DNA from: Salinibacterium sp. SWN248
GTDB lineage: Bacteria > Actinomycetota > Actinomycetes > Actinomycetales > Microbacteriaceae
Length of the DNA stretch: 64,000 nucleotides
Direction: 5' to 3'
Assembly (NCBI RefSeq): GCF_015864575.1
Contig: NZ_JADYWW010000002.1
Span: forward strand, 558,001 to 622,000
In this document: positions 16,092 to 24,360 of the stretch, in pieces
Layout of the letters: the number at the start of each line of letters is the position of its first letter
How positions within the stretch are numbered: the first letter of the stretch is position 1
Program-made: the position numbers and the translations under genes
The notes under the pieces: generated by a model
Databases searched by the model: none
The model's input: only the letters and a program-made list of their open reading frames with translations
What the model was told of the DNA's origin: nothing

Positions 16092-16352
16092 ATGACGATA
16101 GCCGCGCCCCGGCCGACCGAAAGTTCAACAGACCGAGCACGCCCCACCGTCGTGTGGACCCCCATTCAAGCTGGTCTCTGGGTCGGCAATGCCGCCGGAG
16201 AATTCGCTGGAATGATCGAGCGGAGTTCGGCGGGTGAATTCTTCATTACCGATCACCGCGCCAAGCCGCTCGGCACCTGCTCCACACTCGATGAAGCACA
16301 AGCGCGCCACAACCGGCAGTTCCTGCTCACCAACGCCGAACGCCGCGACTAA
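16092..16352 (+). CDS. Small conserved hypothetical protein
   Basis: An 86-residue soluble protein with a good ribosome binding site (GAAGGAG 9-10 bases before ATG). After a flexible N-terminus, VVWTPIQAGLWVGNAAGEFAG and GMIERSSAGEFFITDHRAKPLG read as beta strands with turns, then a helix (STLDEAQARHN). The pattern resembles a small beta domain of about 50 residues. No function or family is recognised. It may be a one-gene transcript. Confidence 0.6.
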   Translation: MTIAAPRPTESSTDRARPTVVWTPIQAGLWVGNAAGEFAGMIERSSAGEFFITDHRAKPLGTCSTLDEAQARHNRQFLLTNAERRD

Positions 16353-16519
16353 GCCGAACGCCCGCCCGCTCCTCATCCACGCGCGCCGCTCGGCGGCGGC
16401 CGTGGCGGTGGAGGTGGCTCGGGAGACCGCCACAGAATTGTGCGACTGCGCAGCTGTGCGGTGGCTGTGTTCCTCGCCCCGCTATTGATATTAGAACTTG
16501 CGCATGTGATTATATTCGT

Positions 16520-16909
16520 ATGAGCGCAGACATTTCGGACTGGTCAGACCCCAGCGATGATTACGTTTCAGTCGCTGTCGAAATCTTCTCCCTGCTCGCC
16601 GATGCCACCCGCTTTCGCATCGTGCTCGCCCTCCGCGAAGGAGAACTGGCCGTCGGGGAGATCGCGGAACGTGTCTCCAAGCCGCAAGCCACCGTGTCGC
16701 AACACCTCGCAAAACTGCGCATGAGCCGAGTCGTCACCACGCGCCACGAAGGTGCCCGCGTCTACTACCGGCTCAGCAACGATCACGCACTCGAACTCAT
16801 CCGCGTCGCCGTGTTCCAAGCGGAGCACGCTGTAGACGACACCCTGCGCCACAGCCACCACGCGCCCGGACCTGCAGTCGCCAGCGCACACGCCAGCGGA
16901 GCGCACTGA
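16520..16909 (+). CDS. ArsR/SmtB-family metal-responsive repressor
   Basis: A 129-residue winged-helix regulator. The ArsR HTH is at about residues 45-75 (LAVGEIAERVSKPQATVSQHLAKL) and the wing follows with TTRHEGARVYYRL. The last helix contains NDHALELIRV and, 14 residues after its His, a further His (QAEHAV), so part of the alpha5 zinc/nickel site of CzrA and NmtR is kept. The tail is rich in His (HSHH, AHASGAH). It overlaps the CDF exporter by one base, so metal-induced derepression of that exporter is the likely role. No clear ribosome binding site precedes the ATG; a nearly leaderless mRNA is possible. Confidence 0.88.
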   Translation: MSADISDWSDPSDDYVSVAVEIFSLLADATRFRIVLALREGELAVGEIAERVSKPQATVSQHLAKLRMSRVVTTRHEGARVYYRLSNDHALELIRVAVFQAEHAVDDTLRHSHHAPGPAVASAHASGAH

Positions 16910-17823
16910 TGGGCGCCGGGCACGACCACGCCGCGGGCACCTCCAACCGCACTCGGCTACTGATCGCCTTCATCATTACCGTCGGCGTTGTCATAGCCCA
17001 AGCCATTGGGGCAATCATCACGGGCAGCCTCGCGCTGCTCGTCGACACCGCCCACATGCTCACCGACTCTGCCGGCCTCCTCATGGCGTTGCTCGCTGCT
17101 GGTCTTATGCAACGCCCGGCCACCAGCAAACACTCCTGGGGGCTCAAGCGCACTGAAGTGCTGAGCGCTATGGCGCAATCGAGCTTGCTCTTCGCCGTCG
17201 GAATTTACGCTCTCGTTGAAGGCGTGCGCCGCCTCTTTGACCCACCCGAGATTCAGCCGACCGGCTTGCTGGTTTTCGGAATCATTGGCCTCGTCGCCAA
17301 CCTCATCGCCATGATCGTGCTGACCGGTGGACGCAACTCCAACCTCAACATGAAGGCAGCGTTTCTCGAAGTCGTGAACGACGCGCTCGGCTCGGTCGGC
17401 GTCATCATCAGCGCAATCGTGATCGCCCTCTTCGGTTGGTATCAGGCGGATGCCGTGGTCGGCATCCTCATCGCTCTCCTGATCGTGCCGCGCACCATCA
17501 TCCTGCTCAAAGCGAGCCTCGGCGTGCTGCTGGAATCCACGCCCAAGGGCATCGACCCCGAAGCAGTGCGTGCCCACATCTTGGCCATGGAGCACGTCAC
17601 TGCAGTGCACGACCTGCACATCACACGCATTTCCTCCGACCTGCCCGTGCTCACGGCGCACGTCATTGTTGGCGATGCGTGCTTCCGCGACGGTCACGCC
17701 GCCGAAATGCTGCCAGCGCTACAAAAATGCGTCGCCGAACACTTCGAGCTCAGCATCGAACACTCAACATTCCAGATCGAGCCAGAAAGCAACATCGACG
17801 AAGAACACGTGCACCACCACTAG
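16909..17823 (+). CDS. Cation diffusion facilitator (CzcD/ZitB type) metal exporter
   Basis: A 304-residue CDF transporter with six membrane segments and a C-terminal cytoplasmic domain. Metal-site motifs are present in TM2 (DTAHMLTD, the HxxxD pair) and TM5 (EVVNDALGSVG, with Asn in place of the first His). The N-terminus (GHDH) and C-terminus (EEHVHHH) are rich in His. Family members export Zn, Cd or Co in exchange for protons; Asn at the TM5 site may shift metal preference, which is an inference. It is translated together with the ArsR repressor, with TGATG overlap. Confidence 0.92.
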   Translation: MGAGHDHAAGTSNRTRLLIAFIITVGVVIAQAIGAIITGSLALLVDTAHMLTDSAGLLMALLAAGLMQRPATSKHSWGLKRTEVLSAMAQSSLLFAVGIYALVEGVRRLFDPPEIQPTGLLVFGIIGLVANLIAMIVLTGGRNSNLNMKAAFLEVVNDALGSVGVIISAIVIALFGWYQADAVVGILIALLIVPRTIILLKASLGVLLESTPKGIDPEAVRAHILAMEHVTAVHDLHITRISSDLPVLTAHVIVGDACFRDGHAAEMLPALQKCVAEHFELSIEHSTFQIEPESNIDEEHVHHH

Positions 17824-17842
17824 GTCTGACCGAGCGGACTAG

Positions 17843-19078
17843 CTATTTGGTTCGTGCGGTCACAATCGACGCAATCAAGTCAGCCTGCGACAGCGAACGC
17901 TCGACGACAGCGGGAAGGTGTTCCTTCAACGACGCTGCGACAGTTTCGCGCGAGTCAGCAAGCTGCTCGAACCGAACAATAAGCGACGCCAGCTCAGCCT
18001 CGCTGTGCGGCATCGCCCACTCTTCAGCGCCGAACATTTCCAAGACCTCTTGATACTTGTGGCTCCACCCAATCACGAGGGTGGGAACAGTCATCGCGAG
18101 TGCCGACACCATGGCGTGAAAACGGCTGGCTACGAAAAGGTCACATTCGCCGATGATGTAGCGAAGTTGTTGCGACGGAAGCTCGTCATCCACAAACAGA
18201 AGGTTAGGGTTCGCGCCCACTCGTTCAAAGATCTCGCGGCACAGGGGCAGGTCGTTGTTATGCGTCTTAGACGCATCGTCGCGCGCGCTGTGCGGCAGCA
18301 GCGCAACCTTGCGGCCTGACTCTAGAAGATGACTGATGAAGGATGCGGTCTGACCGATGTAGTCACCGTCGCGAGCATCCACCTTCTTTTGCAACACCAC
18401 GCTGGGCGATACGCCCACTACGGTGCCTGACTCGAAGAAGCTCATGTCGAATTTCTTCGCCACGGCGGCGGCTTCGGTGCCATCAAGTTGAAGGGAGAAT
18501 GCGTAGTCTGCACCGGCGTACAGGTTCTTCAGGCCAAGGCCCTCGGCGAACTCATGCGTCTTTGCACCACGCGTAACGATCGTATTGACCCTGGGCAAGA
18601 AGAAGCGAGCAGCCCGACGGTTGATGGGGTTCTTGAATGGCCCAATTGCTTGGGCACATTTGAACACCGGCGTCTTCACGAACATCGCCGGAAGGATCGA
18701 CGCCACGTTGTAGAGCAAGAACTTCTCGCGGCCGTCTGTGAACGTGATGCCGCCCTGATCGAGCAGCACCTGCGAGCGAACCAAGGCACCGATTGCTTTG
18801 GAGTTCTTGCGAATCACCGGGCGGAGCGGGGGAAGGATGCGGTAGAGCAGTGCGAGCGAGTTGATCGCGACGCCCAGCTGCGCCGGCTTCGCGGCAACAA
18901 TCTCAAGGTTCTTGTAGGTGTTTTGAGCGCGATCCTCTTCGGGATACATGCTCAAGAGAGTGAAGGTAACTCCGGGCAGCCGCGGTTCCAGAGTCTGGAT
19001 CGCGCTCTCCAGCATTGCCGAAGCGCCCTTGTTGCCCGCTAGTGCGGACCCAATGATGGTGACGTGGGGAGCGGTCAC
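17843..19078 (-). CDS. Polysaccharide pyruvyl transferase family protein
   Basis: A 411-residue enzyme of the PS_pyruv_trans family (CsaB/WcaK-like), which moves pyruvate from phosphoenolpyruvate onto sugars of cell-surface polymers. Family traits are the start VTIIGSALAGNKGASAML, QGGITFTDG near residue 108, KCAQAIGPF, TRGAKTHEF, and the C-terminal ECDLFVASRFHAMVSAL with the conserved Arg-Phe-His of the active site. It is the last gene of a glycan cluster and overlaps the upstream GT2 gene by 4 bp. Pyruvyl groups give acidic surface polymers and can serve as anchors for S-layer-like proteins. Confidence 0.88.
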   Translation of the reverse strand: MTAPHVTIIGSALAGNKGASAMLESAIQTLEPRLPGVTFTLLSMYPEEDRAQNTYKNLEIVAAKPAQLGVAINSLALLYRILPPLRPVIRKNSKAIGALVRSQVLLDQGGITFTDGREKFLLYNVASILPAMFVKTPVFKCAQAIGPFKNPINRRAARFFLPRVNTIVTRGAKTHEFAEGLGLKNLYAGADYAFSLQLDGTEAAAVAKKFDMSFFESGTVVGVSPSVVLQKKVDARDGDYIGQTASFISHLLESGRKVALLPHSARDDASKTHNNDLPLCREIFERVGANPNLLFVDDELPSQQLRYIIGECDLFVASRFHAMVSALAMTVPTLVIGWSHKYQEVLEMFGAEEWAMPHSEAELASLIVRFEQLADSRETVAASLKEHLPAVVERSLSQADLIASIVTARTK

Positions 19079-20055
19079 TTTCCAGCCTCTCGCTTCAGTT
19101 TGGCTTGGGTATAGCCCGGGCCAAATTCAATTCGTTTCGTGCGCTCCATAGAGTCCTCAAGCAGGATGCGGTTGATTCGCATCAGGTCGGCGAGCAAGCC
19201 AAGGGCGAAGGCCAATAGTCCACCAACGAGGAGCGCCGCTCCCAAAATGAGCGACTGGATATGGTCGCCAGCCGTGCCAGACAACCAGAGAATCAGATAG
19301 CGCACGAAGGGGATGAGCGACGCAACGGTGAGCCCGGTGCCCAGCGGCAGGAAGAACGCCAAAGGACGGAACATCAGGTAGCTGCGAATGATGGCTCGCG
19401 CAGATTCGCCCACGTGCTGCCACATCGACGAGAACAAACGCGATTCGCGTGTCTTGGCGTTCGTCTCAACCGGAACGCTTGCGAGCCGCATGCGCTTGTG
19501 GCCGGCCTGGATGATCGTTTCCATGCAGTAGCTGAACTCGGTGACGACGTTGAGTCGAAGGAGCGATTCACGCGAGTAAGCGCGGAATCCGCTCGCGGCA
19601 TCCGGAACATCGGTGCCTGCAGCCATGTTGACCACGCGGCTTCCGAAACGCTGAAGAAGGCGCTTGAACGGTGAGAAGTGCGCGATGGTTGCCGTTTGAC
19701 GGTCACCGATCGCAATGTCTGCGGTTCCATTCATCAAGGGAGCGATGAGATCGGGGATGCGGTTCTGGGGGTACTGGTTGTCACCGTCGGTGTTCACCAC
19801 GATGTCGGCACCCTGAGCGAGCGCATAGCTGACGCCATCGGAGAACGACCGGGCCAAGCCACGGTTGCCGGGATGACGCACAAAGTGAGTGACCCCGTGC
19901 TCTTTCGCCACCTCAATGGTGCGATCAGTCGAGCCGTCGTCAATCACCAAGATGTGTAGCTCGTCTACTCCGTCGATGTGTTTCGGAATCGACTCGAGAA
20001 CGAGAGGCAACGTGTGCTCTTCATTCAGGCAAGGGATTTGAACGAAAACTTTCAC
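19075..20055 (-). CDS. Family 2 glycosyltransferase (polyprenyl-phosphate sugar synthase-like)
   Basis: A 326-residue enzyme. Residues 1-215 form a GT2 (GT-A) domain: VQIPCLNEEHTLPLVLESI, VIDDGSTDRT, and the nucleotide-binding VVNTDGDNQY with its Asp-x-Asp. Two C-terminal membrane segments (about 228-255 and 266-292) follow, as in GtrB/DPM-like enzymes that load a sugar onto undecaprenyl phosphate. It likely supplies the lipid-linked sugar for the polymer made by this cluster. It overlaps the pyruvyl transferase gene by 4 bp, which supports co-translation. Confidence 0.9.
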   Translation of the reverse strand: MKVFVQIPCLNEEHTLPLVLESIPKHIDGVDELHILVIDDGSTDRTIEVAKEHGVTHFVRHPGNRGLARSFSDGVSYALAQGADIVVNTDGDNQYPQNRIPDLIAPLMNGTADIAIGDRQTATIAHFSPFKRLLQRFGSRVVNMAAGTDVPDAASGFRAYSRESLLRLNVVTEFSYCMETIIQAGHKRMRLASVPVETNAKTRESRLFSSMWQHVGESARAIIRSYLMFRPLAFFLPLGTGLTVASLIPFVRYLILWLSGTAGDHIQSLILGAALLVGGLLAFALGLLADLMRINRILLEDSMERTKRIEFGPGYTQAKLKREAGK

Positions 20056-20137
20056 GAGAAAATCATCTCCAAGTGCGAAAAGGCCACAAGACGGACCTTA
20101 GGTTGAGGCGGCAAAGCAGAAAGTTGGTGAGGGAACA

Positions 20138-21121
20138 TTAAGAACCCTGAATGAGTTTAGGCGGTAAACGCTTAAGGGACAGCGTGAGCGCCGCATAGAA
20201 CAGCGCAACAAAGGCGTCAGCGATGGTGCTGAGCAGACGGGAAAGAAGTGCAAGGATGACCGCTTGCGCTGGGGTCATGTACTGCAGAGCGAAGAGGAAG
20301 ATAACGGCTTCGCGAACGCCAAGCCCACTAGGCACGAAGACCGCCAGGATGCCGATCGCGCCCGCGAGAACGTACGTTGCCCCCAGAGGAAGCCACGAGG
20401 CGGGCGTGAGATCGAGGAACGATGCGGCAACCAAGACGAAGCCGACCCCGTTGATGATGCGCGGCGCTACGAACGCAACGAGATACCCGCCGACTGCGCG
20501 TGGCGGGAGGAAGTACTCGCGAGGAAGATCTTGCTTGAGCACTCGACGCGCGCCGAAGTTGAGCACGGGATGAAAGAGCCTGCGGTCAAGAACCACGAGC
20601 AGCGGGATAAGGGCGAGCATCGGAAGAAGAAGCGTGACCGGGTTGTCTTGAAAGATCACCAGCCCGACGCTGACAAGCAAGATCGCGGCACTCGGAACGA
20701 TTGACGAAACCTGAAGGAACACGTTCTCGTAAATGAACGAGATCACCATGATGCTGCGGCTGATGCCCCGCTTCTTTCCCCAAATCACCTTGTTCAGAAG
20801 GGAACCGACCTGGCCGGGAACATATTTGAGGAGCCACGACGCCGAATGCACGGCCATCGCTTCCCGCGGAGTCACGGTTGCCGACGCGCTCATCCGATTG
20901 ACAATCGCACCCCAGAGCAACCCTGAAACCGGCACGGCAACCGCAAACAGGACAACCGCGGCAACCATCAGCCAGTTGAACTGGAGGTTTTGCGCTTGAA
21001 CCTCGGCCCAATTGTCGGCCAGCGCGCGCCAAAAGAGAACGGCGACGAGCGCGAGCACAATAACGGTGAGCCCATACCGCAGAAGGCGTTTGGGCAAGCG
21101 CGAGGGAACGGGCGTTGTCAT
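20138..21121 (-). CDS. Lysylphosphatidylglycerol synthase transmembrane-region family protein (YbhN-like)
   Basis: A 327-residue integral membrane protein with about eight segments. It carries the family signatures WLLKYVPGQVGSLLNKVIWG and LAVFVPSGLGVREAVIFLF; the latter is the conserved loop of the UPF0104/YbhN group. These proteins lack the soluble lysyl transferase domain of MprF, as here, and are thought to move lipids across the membrane. In this cluster it may flip or handle a lipid-linked intermediate, which is inferred from position. It overlaps the upstream nitroreductase gene by 4 bp. Confidence 0.85.
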   Translation of the reverse strand: MTTPVPSRLPKRLLRYGLTVIVLALVAVLFWRALADNWAEVQAQNLQFNWLMVAAVVLFAVAVPVSGLLWGAIVNRMSASATVTPREAMAVHSASWLLKYVPGQVGSLLNKVIWGKKRGISRSIMVISFIYENVFLQVSSIVPSAAILLVSVGLVIFQDNPVTLLLPMLALIPLLVVLDRRLFHPVLNFGARRVLKQDLPREYFLPPRAVGGYLVAFVAPRIINGVGFVLVAASFLDLTPASWLPLGATYVLAGAIGILAVFVPSGLGVREAVIFLFALQYMTPAQAVILALLSRLLSTIADAFVALFYAALTLSLKRLPPKLIQGS

Positions 21122-22200
21122 CGCAACTGGTTGTACGAGCGGAACGTATCGAGTTCCTTCTTTTGCGAGTACGGCACGAGACCCTCGGGGTGCGCATAGC
21201 CGACCGCGATCAGCATGATCACACGATCAGTGACATCAAGCCCAAGAGTCTTTTGCATTGTGGCTTCAAGCGGTTCGAAGTCGGGCCAGTTGATCACGCT
21301 CGAGCTGAGACCAAGAGTTTCGAGGCCATACATGAACGACATCGCTGCCAATGAGGAATCGATGTAAATCGCGTGGCGGTCTCTGGGGCTGAAGTAGCTC
21401 TCGAGTTTGCCAACAACGACGATGATCGTGGGAATGTTTTGCGCATAACCCGCGGAGCCGAAGGGCAACCCGGCGACCGTCTTCACCATTTCTGGGTCAT
21501 CAAAGATTCGGAATTCATAGGGAAGGCGGTTACAGGCAGTCGGGGACTGGCGCCCGATTACTAATGCCTTGTCAACAAGTTCGCGCGGAACCGGCTTCTC
21601 GTCGAACCAGCGCACCGAACGTCGCTGCATCGCGAGCTCATGCAACTGCTCGTAGCTGACGCTGGAGAGGTTCTTCTTGACGTACGGAATCTTGTCGCTG
21701 GTCTGCGGCTGGTAAGCCAACTGCGCAAAACGGGCGCGCGCGGCATCCACAACAGGGTCACTGCCGGTGCTGGCCCGGAAGTACTCCGCCAAGACATTGT
21801 GGGCCCACTCCATTTCGCTCGACTCCATCGTGCTGGTGTCGGTTGCGCATTGCTGGGCCGCGAGCTCATAGAACTCGACCGTCTCGGTGATGTAGTCACG
21901 CGCGAAGATATCGCGCCGTGGTCTCATGACGAGACCCTTTTCGAGGCGGTGGATGTTGCGGCGCAGCTCTACACGGGAGGTGCGGTCTTGGTTCTTGTTG
22001 CGGTAGTAGTTGCGACGCCCCCGGAGCACGCCGGCCTGCTCGCGGTTGAAAGCAAGAAAGCCGAACATATAGAAGAAGTGCGCAAGGATGCGGCTCGAGC
22101 CGAAGGTCTCCAAGAAGACGCGATTGACGACCTCATAGGTCTTTCGAATCCACGTGATCGCCAACAAATTGGTAGCGATGGTCTTGAGTTTCTTCAGCAA
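21118..22200 (-). CDS. Nitroreductase-family flavoprotein with long N-terminal extension
   Basis: A 360-residue protein. The nitroreductase fold begins only at about residue 190 (RRSVRWFDEKPVPRELVDKA, then GRQSPTACNRLPYEFRIF) and ends with the FMN-binding IAVGYAHPEG. The first 190 residues are an extension with a hydrophobic or amphipathic start and the segment RVELRRNIHRLEKGL, which looks conserved rather than random. The gene sits in a glycan cluster next to a pyruvyl transferase, and the 4-bp overlap with the next gene implies a linked function. A redox step on a sugar or lipid carrier is possible but unproven. Confidence 0.8.
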   Translation of the reverse strand: MLKKLKTIATNLLAITWIRKTYEVVNRVFLETFGSSRILAHFFYMFGFLAFNREQAGVLRGRRNYYRNKNQDRTSRVELRRNIHRLEKGLVMRPRRDIFARDYITETVEFYELAAQQCATDTSTMESSEMEWAHNVLAEYFRASTGSDPVVDAARARFAQLAYQPQTSDKIPYVKKNLSSVSYEQLHELAMQRRSVRWFDEKPVPRELVDKALVIGRQSPTACNRLPYEFRIFDDPEMVKTVAGLPFGSAGYAQNIPTIIVVVGKLESYFSPRDRHAIYIDSSLAAMSFMYGLETLGLSSSVINWPDFEPLEATMQKTLGLDVTDRVIMLIAVGYAHPEGLVPYSQKKELDTFRSYNQLR

Positions 22201-22223
22201 GTTCTCTCCGCACTCCGGAACGT

Positions 22224-22261
22224 AAAAAGGCGTCGTGCCCGCTCACCTGAGCGCGGGCACG
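22224..22261 (-). terminator. Terminator between the two parts of the glycan cluster
   Basis: The arms CGTGCCCGC (22234-22242) and GCGGGCACG (22253-22261) pair over 9 bp around a 10-base loop. On the minus strand they are followed a few bases later by TTTTT (22228-22224). It lies after the stop of the large membrane protein gene and before the nitroreductase start at 22200, so the cluster is probably two transcripts or has reduced read-through at this point. Confidence 0.75.
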
Positions 22262-22276
22262 TGAACGCCACAGCAA

Positions 22277-23749
22277 CTATATCTGCTGAGTATCTACGGG
22301 GGCTGACGCAGGGGCTTGCACCGCGGGAGCGGAACGTCGGCGCGACGTGCCCAATCCGATCGCGAGGAGCACGTAGAACAAGGCAACCGCGATGAGCTGA
22401 ATCCACATGCGGTTGAGGGAGTCGCCATCCCCTACGCGATAAGCGGCATCACGAAGGTATGCCAAGAGGAAGCCCAGCGGGATAAAGCTCGTCAGCGGAA
22501 AGCGCAGGTTGACGCGGTTGGGCACAGCGATGAACGACGCCAGCACGAGCAGAGCAATCATGAAGATGAGCGAGAAGCCCCACGAACCAGCGCCCAGGAT
22601 GGCGTTCTCGAAAGTCGCTGTGAGGCTTTCTTTGAGAATCTGTGGTTCGCGAAGAGCGAGCACGGCGAGCGCCAGCCAGAGCCCGACCTCGGCGAGCACC
22701 AACAGAAGACGGCCTCGCTTCATCAGCGCGTTCCACCTGAGCAATGGAATCACCGCGAGGATCGCTACGCCGAAGGCCAACAACCCCCAAATTTCGAAGG
22801 CGATCGAGAGACCCTGTGCGAGATAGATAGCAGCCATAAACGACTGCCACGCGATTGTGGCAACGCCAAGAACGGCCAAAAGAATCGACTTGTGGATTCT
22901 GCTTACCGAACCGTCGACAATGATCGGCAAGAGCATCAAAACGATAAGAATCGAGGATTCTGCTCGAACAAAAACAAGTGCGCCCACCGCGAGGGTCATT
23001 GCTGTGACCAGCGCCGCCCTGTTGACGGCGTCGGTTGAGACGAGCATCCATCCTCCGCCGACAACGACGAGCATGAACAGAGCGAAAAGCAAGTGGCCGT
23101 TGAGGTAGAAGGCGTGGAAAACGAAGCGGTTCATCGAGATAAGAAACAGCAGTCCTCCTCCGATAAGGAGAAGTAGGGCACGCTTGCTGAGTCGCGGCGA
23201 CAGGGATTCCCAGAGCATCCAACCGAGCAGTGCAAGCACGAGCACCGAGATCAGTGGTGTGATCGACTGTATGTAGTATTCGCCGCCAAGATTCGCGACA
23301 GCGTGCAGTTCGGGAACACCGATCAATCGCTTCGGAAGGAGCGAAGTCGAGGCAATCGTGATGTTGTTGCTGGCAATCAGGGAGCCATTGAGCAGGTACT
23401 GGAGGCTGTCGTTCGACCACGCGACCTGAGGCATGGCGCGGAAGAACGCGACCGCCGCGACAACTCCAGCCACGATGATGCCGGCCCACAGGGGACGGAT
23501 GGGCAGATCGGCGCCTTGAGAGCGTCGCCACAACCAGAGCGCACTCGGAACGCCGACCGTGAGACTCATTGTGAGCACCGGTGAACTCGTGATCGGCGTC
23601 AACACCTGCACTGCACCTATGCAGAGATAGAGCGCGAGACCGGCGACCGCGCCAAGAATGGGAACGCCTAGCCCGCGCGCGCCAGCAACGTGGATGAGGG
23701 CAGCACCGCCCAGAATCATCGAAAGAATGTAAACGACTTCAATAATCAT
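22277..23749 (-). CDS. Large polytopic membrane protein of the glycan cluster
   Basis: A 490-residue protein with about 11-13 membrane segments and a short polar C-terminal tail. No catalytic motif is secure. The arrangement, with a long outer loop around residues 125-180 that contains SNDSLQYLLNGSLIASNN and ELHAVANLGGEYYIQ, recalls GT-C type or DUF6541-like membrane proteins. ATG 23749 overlaps the stop of the upstream gene by 4 bp; a longer reading inside that gene was rejected. It may act in transfer or export of a surface polymer, judging only by its neighbours. Confidence 0.72.
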   Translation of the reverse strand: MIIEVVYILSMILGGAALIHVAGARGLGVPILGAVAGLALYLCIGAVQVLTPITSSPVLTMSLTVGVPSALWLWRRSQGADLPIRPLWAGIIVAGVVAAVAFFRAMPQVAWSNDSLQYLLNGSLIASNNITIASTSLLPKRLIGVPELHAVANLGGEYYIQSITPLISVLVLALLGWMLWESLSPRLSKRALLLLIGGGLLFLISMNRFVFHAFYLNGHLLFALFMLVVVGGGWMLVSTDAVNRAALVTAMTLAVGALVFVRAESSILIVLMLLPIIVDGSVSRIHKSILLAVLGVATIAWQSFMAAIYLAQGLSIAFEIWGLLAFGVAILAVIPLLRWNALMKRGRLLLVLAEVGLWLALAVLALREPQILKESLTATFENAILGAGSWGFSLIFMIALLVLASFIAVPNRVNLRFPLTSFIPLGFLLAYLRDAAYRVGDGDSLNRMWIQLIAVALFYVLLAIGLGTSRRRSAPAVQAPASAPVDTQQI

Positions 23750-24327
23750 TCGCTCAGCCCGCCGTTCGGCACAAGGCAACTATCGACAACGACGAGCGCC
23801 AAGCCTGTGTCGCTCTGTGTTTCAGCCGCAGTCTCAGCGTCGAGGGGAACATGGCCGACGGCTAGTTCAGGCGCGGAATCATCGGAGCATTCGCCACGGA
23901 TGTAGAACCAGTCTTCGAGGCGATGGCCGTGGCCGTCACCCAGAAACTTTTGTACAGACGCGTTTGCCGGATTGGCCCGGAGTTCCTCAAGAGTTGTCAG
24001 CTCGTCGAGCGAATCAGAAGCGAGCGAAACGGTGCTGGCCTTGCCAAACCCCAAAATGAAGGCTCTCAAACCGATGAACGCAGTGTCGTCGTCTGCCGAG
24101 ATCAGCACCTTTGCGCCAGGCTGCTGCTCTGAGATCGCCCACGACAGCCCGTAAGCCCGGTCGACCGCAGCATTGCGCTGTGCGATTTCGACGATATCGG
24201 AGCTCGGTTTGCGGCTGATCGCTTCGTAGTTATCGGGGGCGACTTCATCGATCCCCAAGAACTGGACGGTGTTCAGCACAATTGCGATCGCGAGCACACC
24301 GATCATCGCTAGCCGTGCAGTACCCAT
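23746..24327 (-). CDS. Membrane-anchored hypothetical protein, first gene of the glycan cluster
   Basis: A 193-residue protein with one N-terminal membrane segment (ARLAMIGVLAIAIVLNTVQF) and an outside alpha/beta-like domain. The domain has a strand-turn AKVLISADDDTAFIGLRAFI, a segment GDGHGHRLEDWFYIRGEC with one Cys, and a second Cys close to the C-terminus (VVDSCLVP) that could form a disulphide with it. It overlaps the large membrane protein gene by 4 bp and could be its outside partner. No homology is recognised. Confidence 0.65.
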   Translation of the reverse strand: MGTARLAMIGVLAIAIVLNTVQFLGIDEVAPDNYEAISRKPSSDIVEIAQRNAAVDRAYGLSWAISEQQPGAKVLISADDDTAFIGLRAFILGFGKASTVSLASDSLDELTTLEELRANPANASVQKFLGDGHGHRLEDWFYIRGECSDDSAPELAVGHVPLDAETAAETQSDTGLALVVVDSCLVPNGGLSE

Positions 24328-24360
24328 CACGGGTTAAGTATATAGAGGGCGTTGTGGAGC

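Noticed and set aside
16497-16530. A clear SmtB-type 12-2-12 operator in front of arsR
   Set aside because: The A+T-rich stretch before the start codon shows only a short TGCGC/GCGCA symmetry; the rest does not form a convincing inverted repeat.
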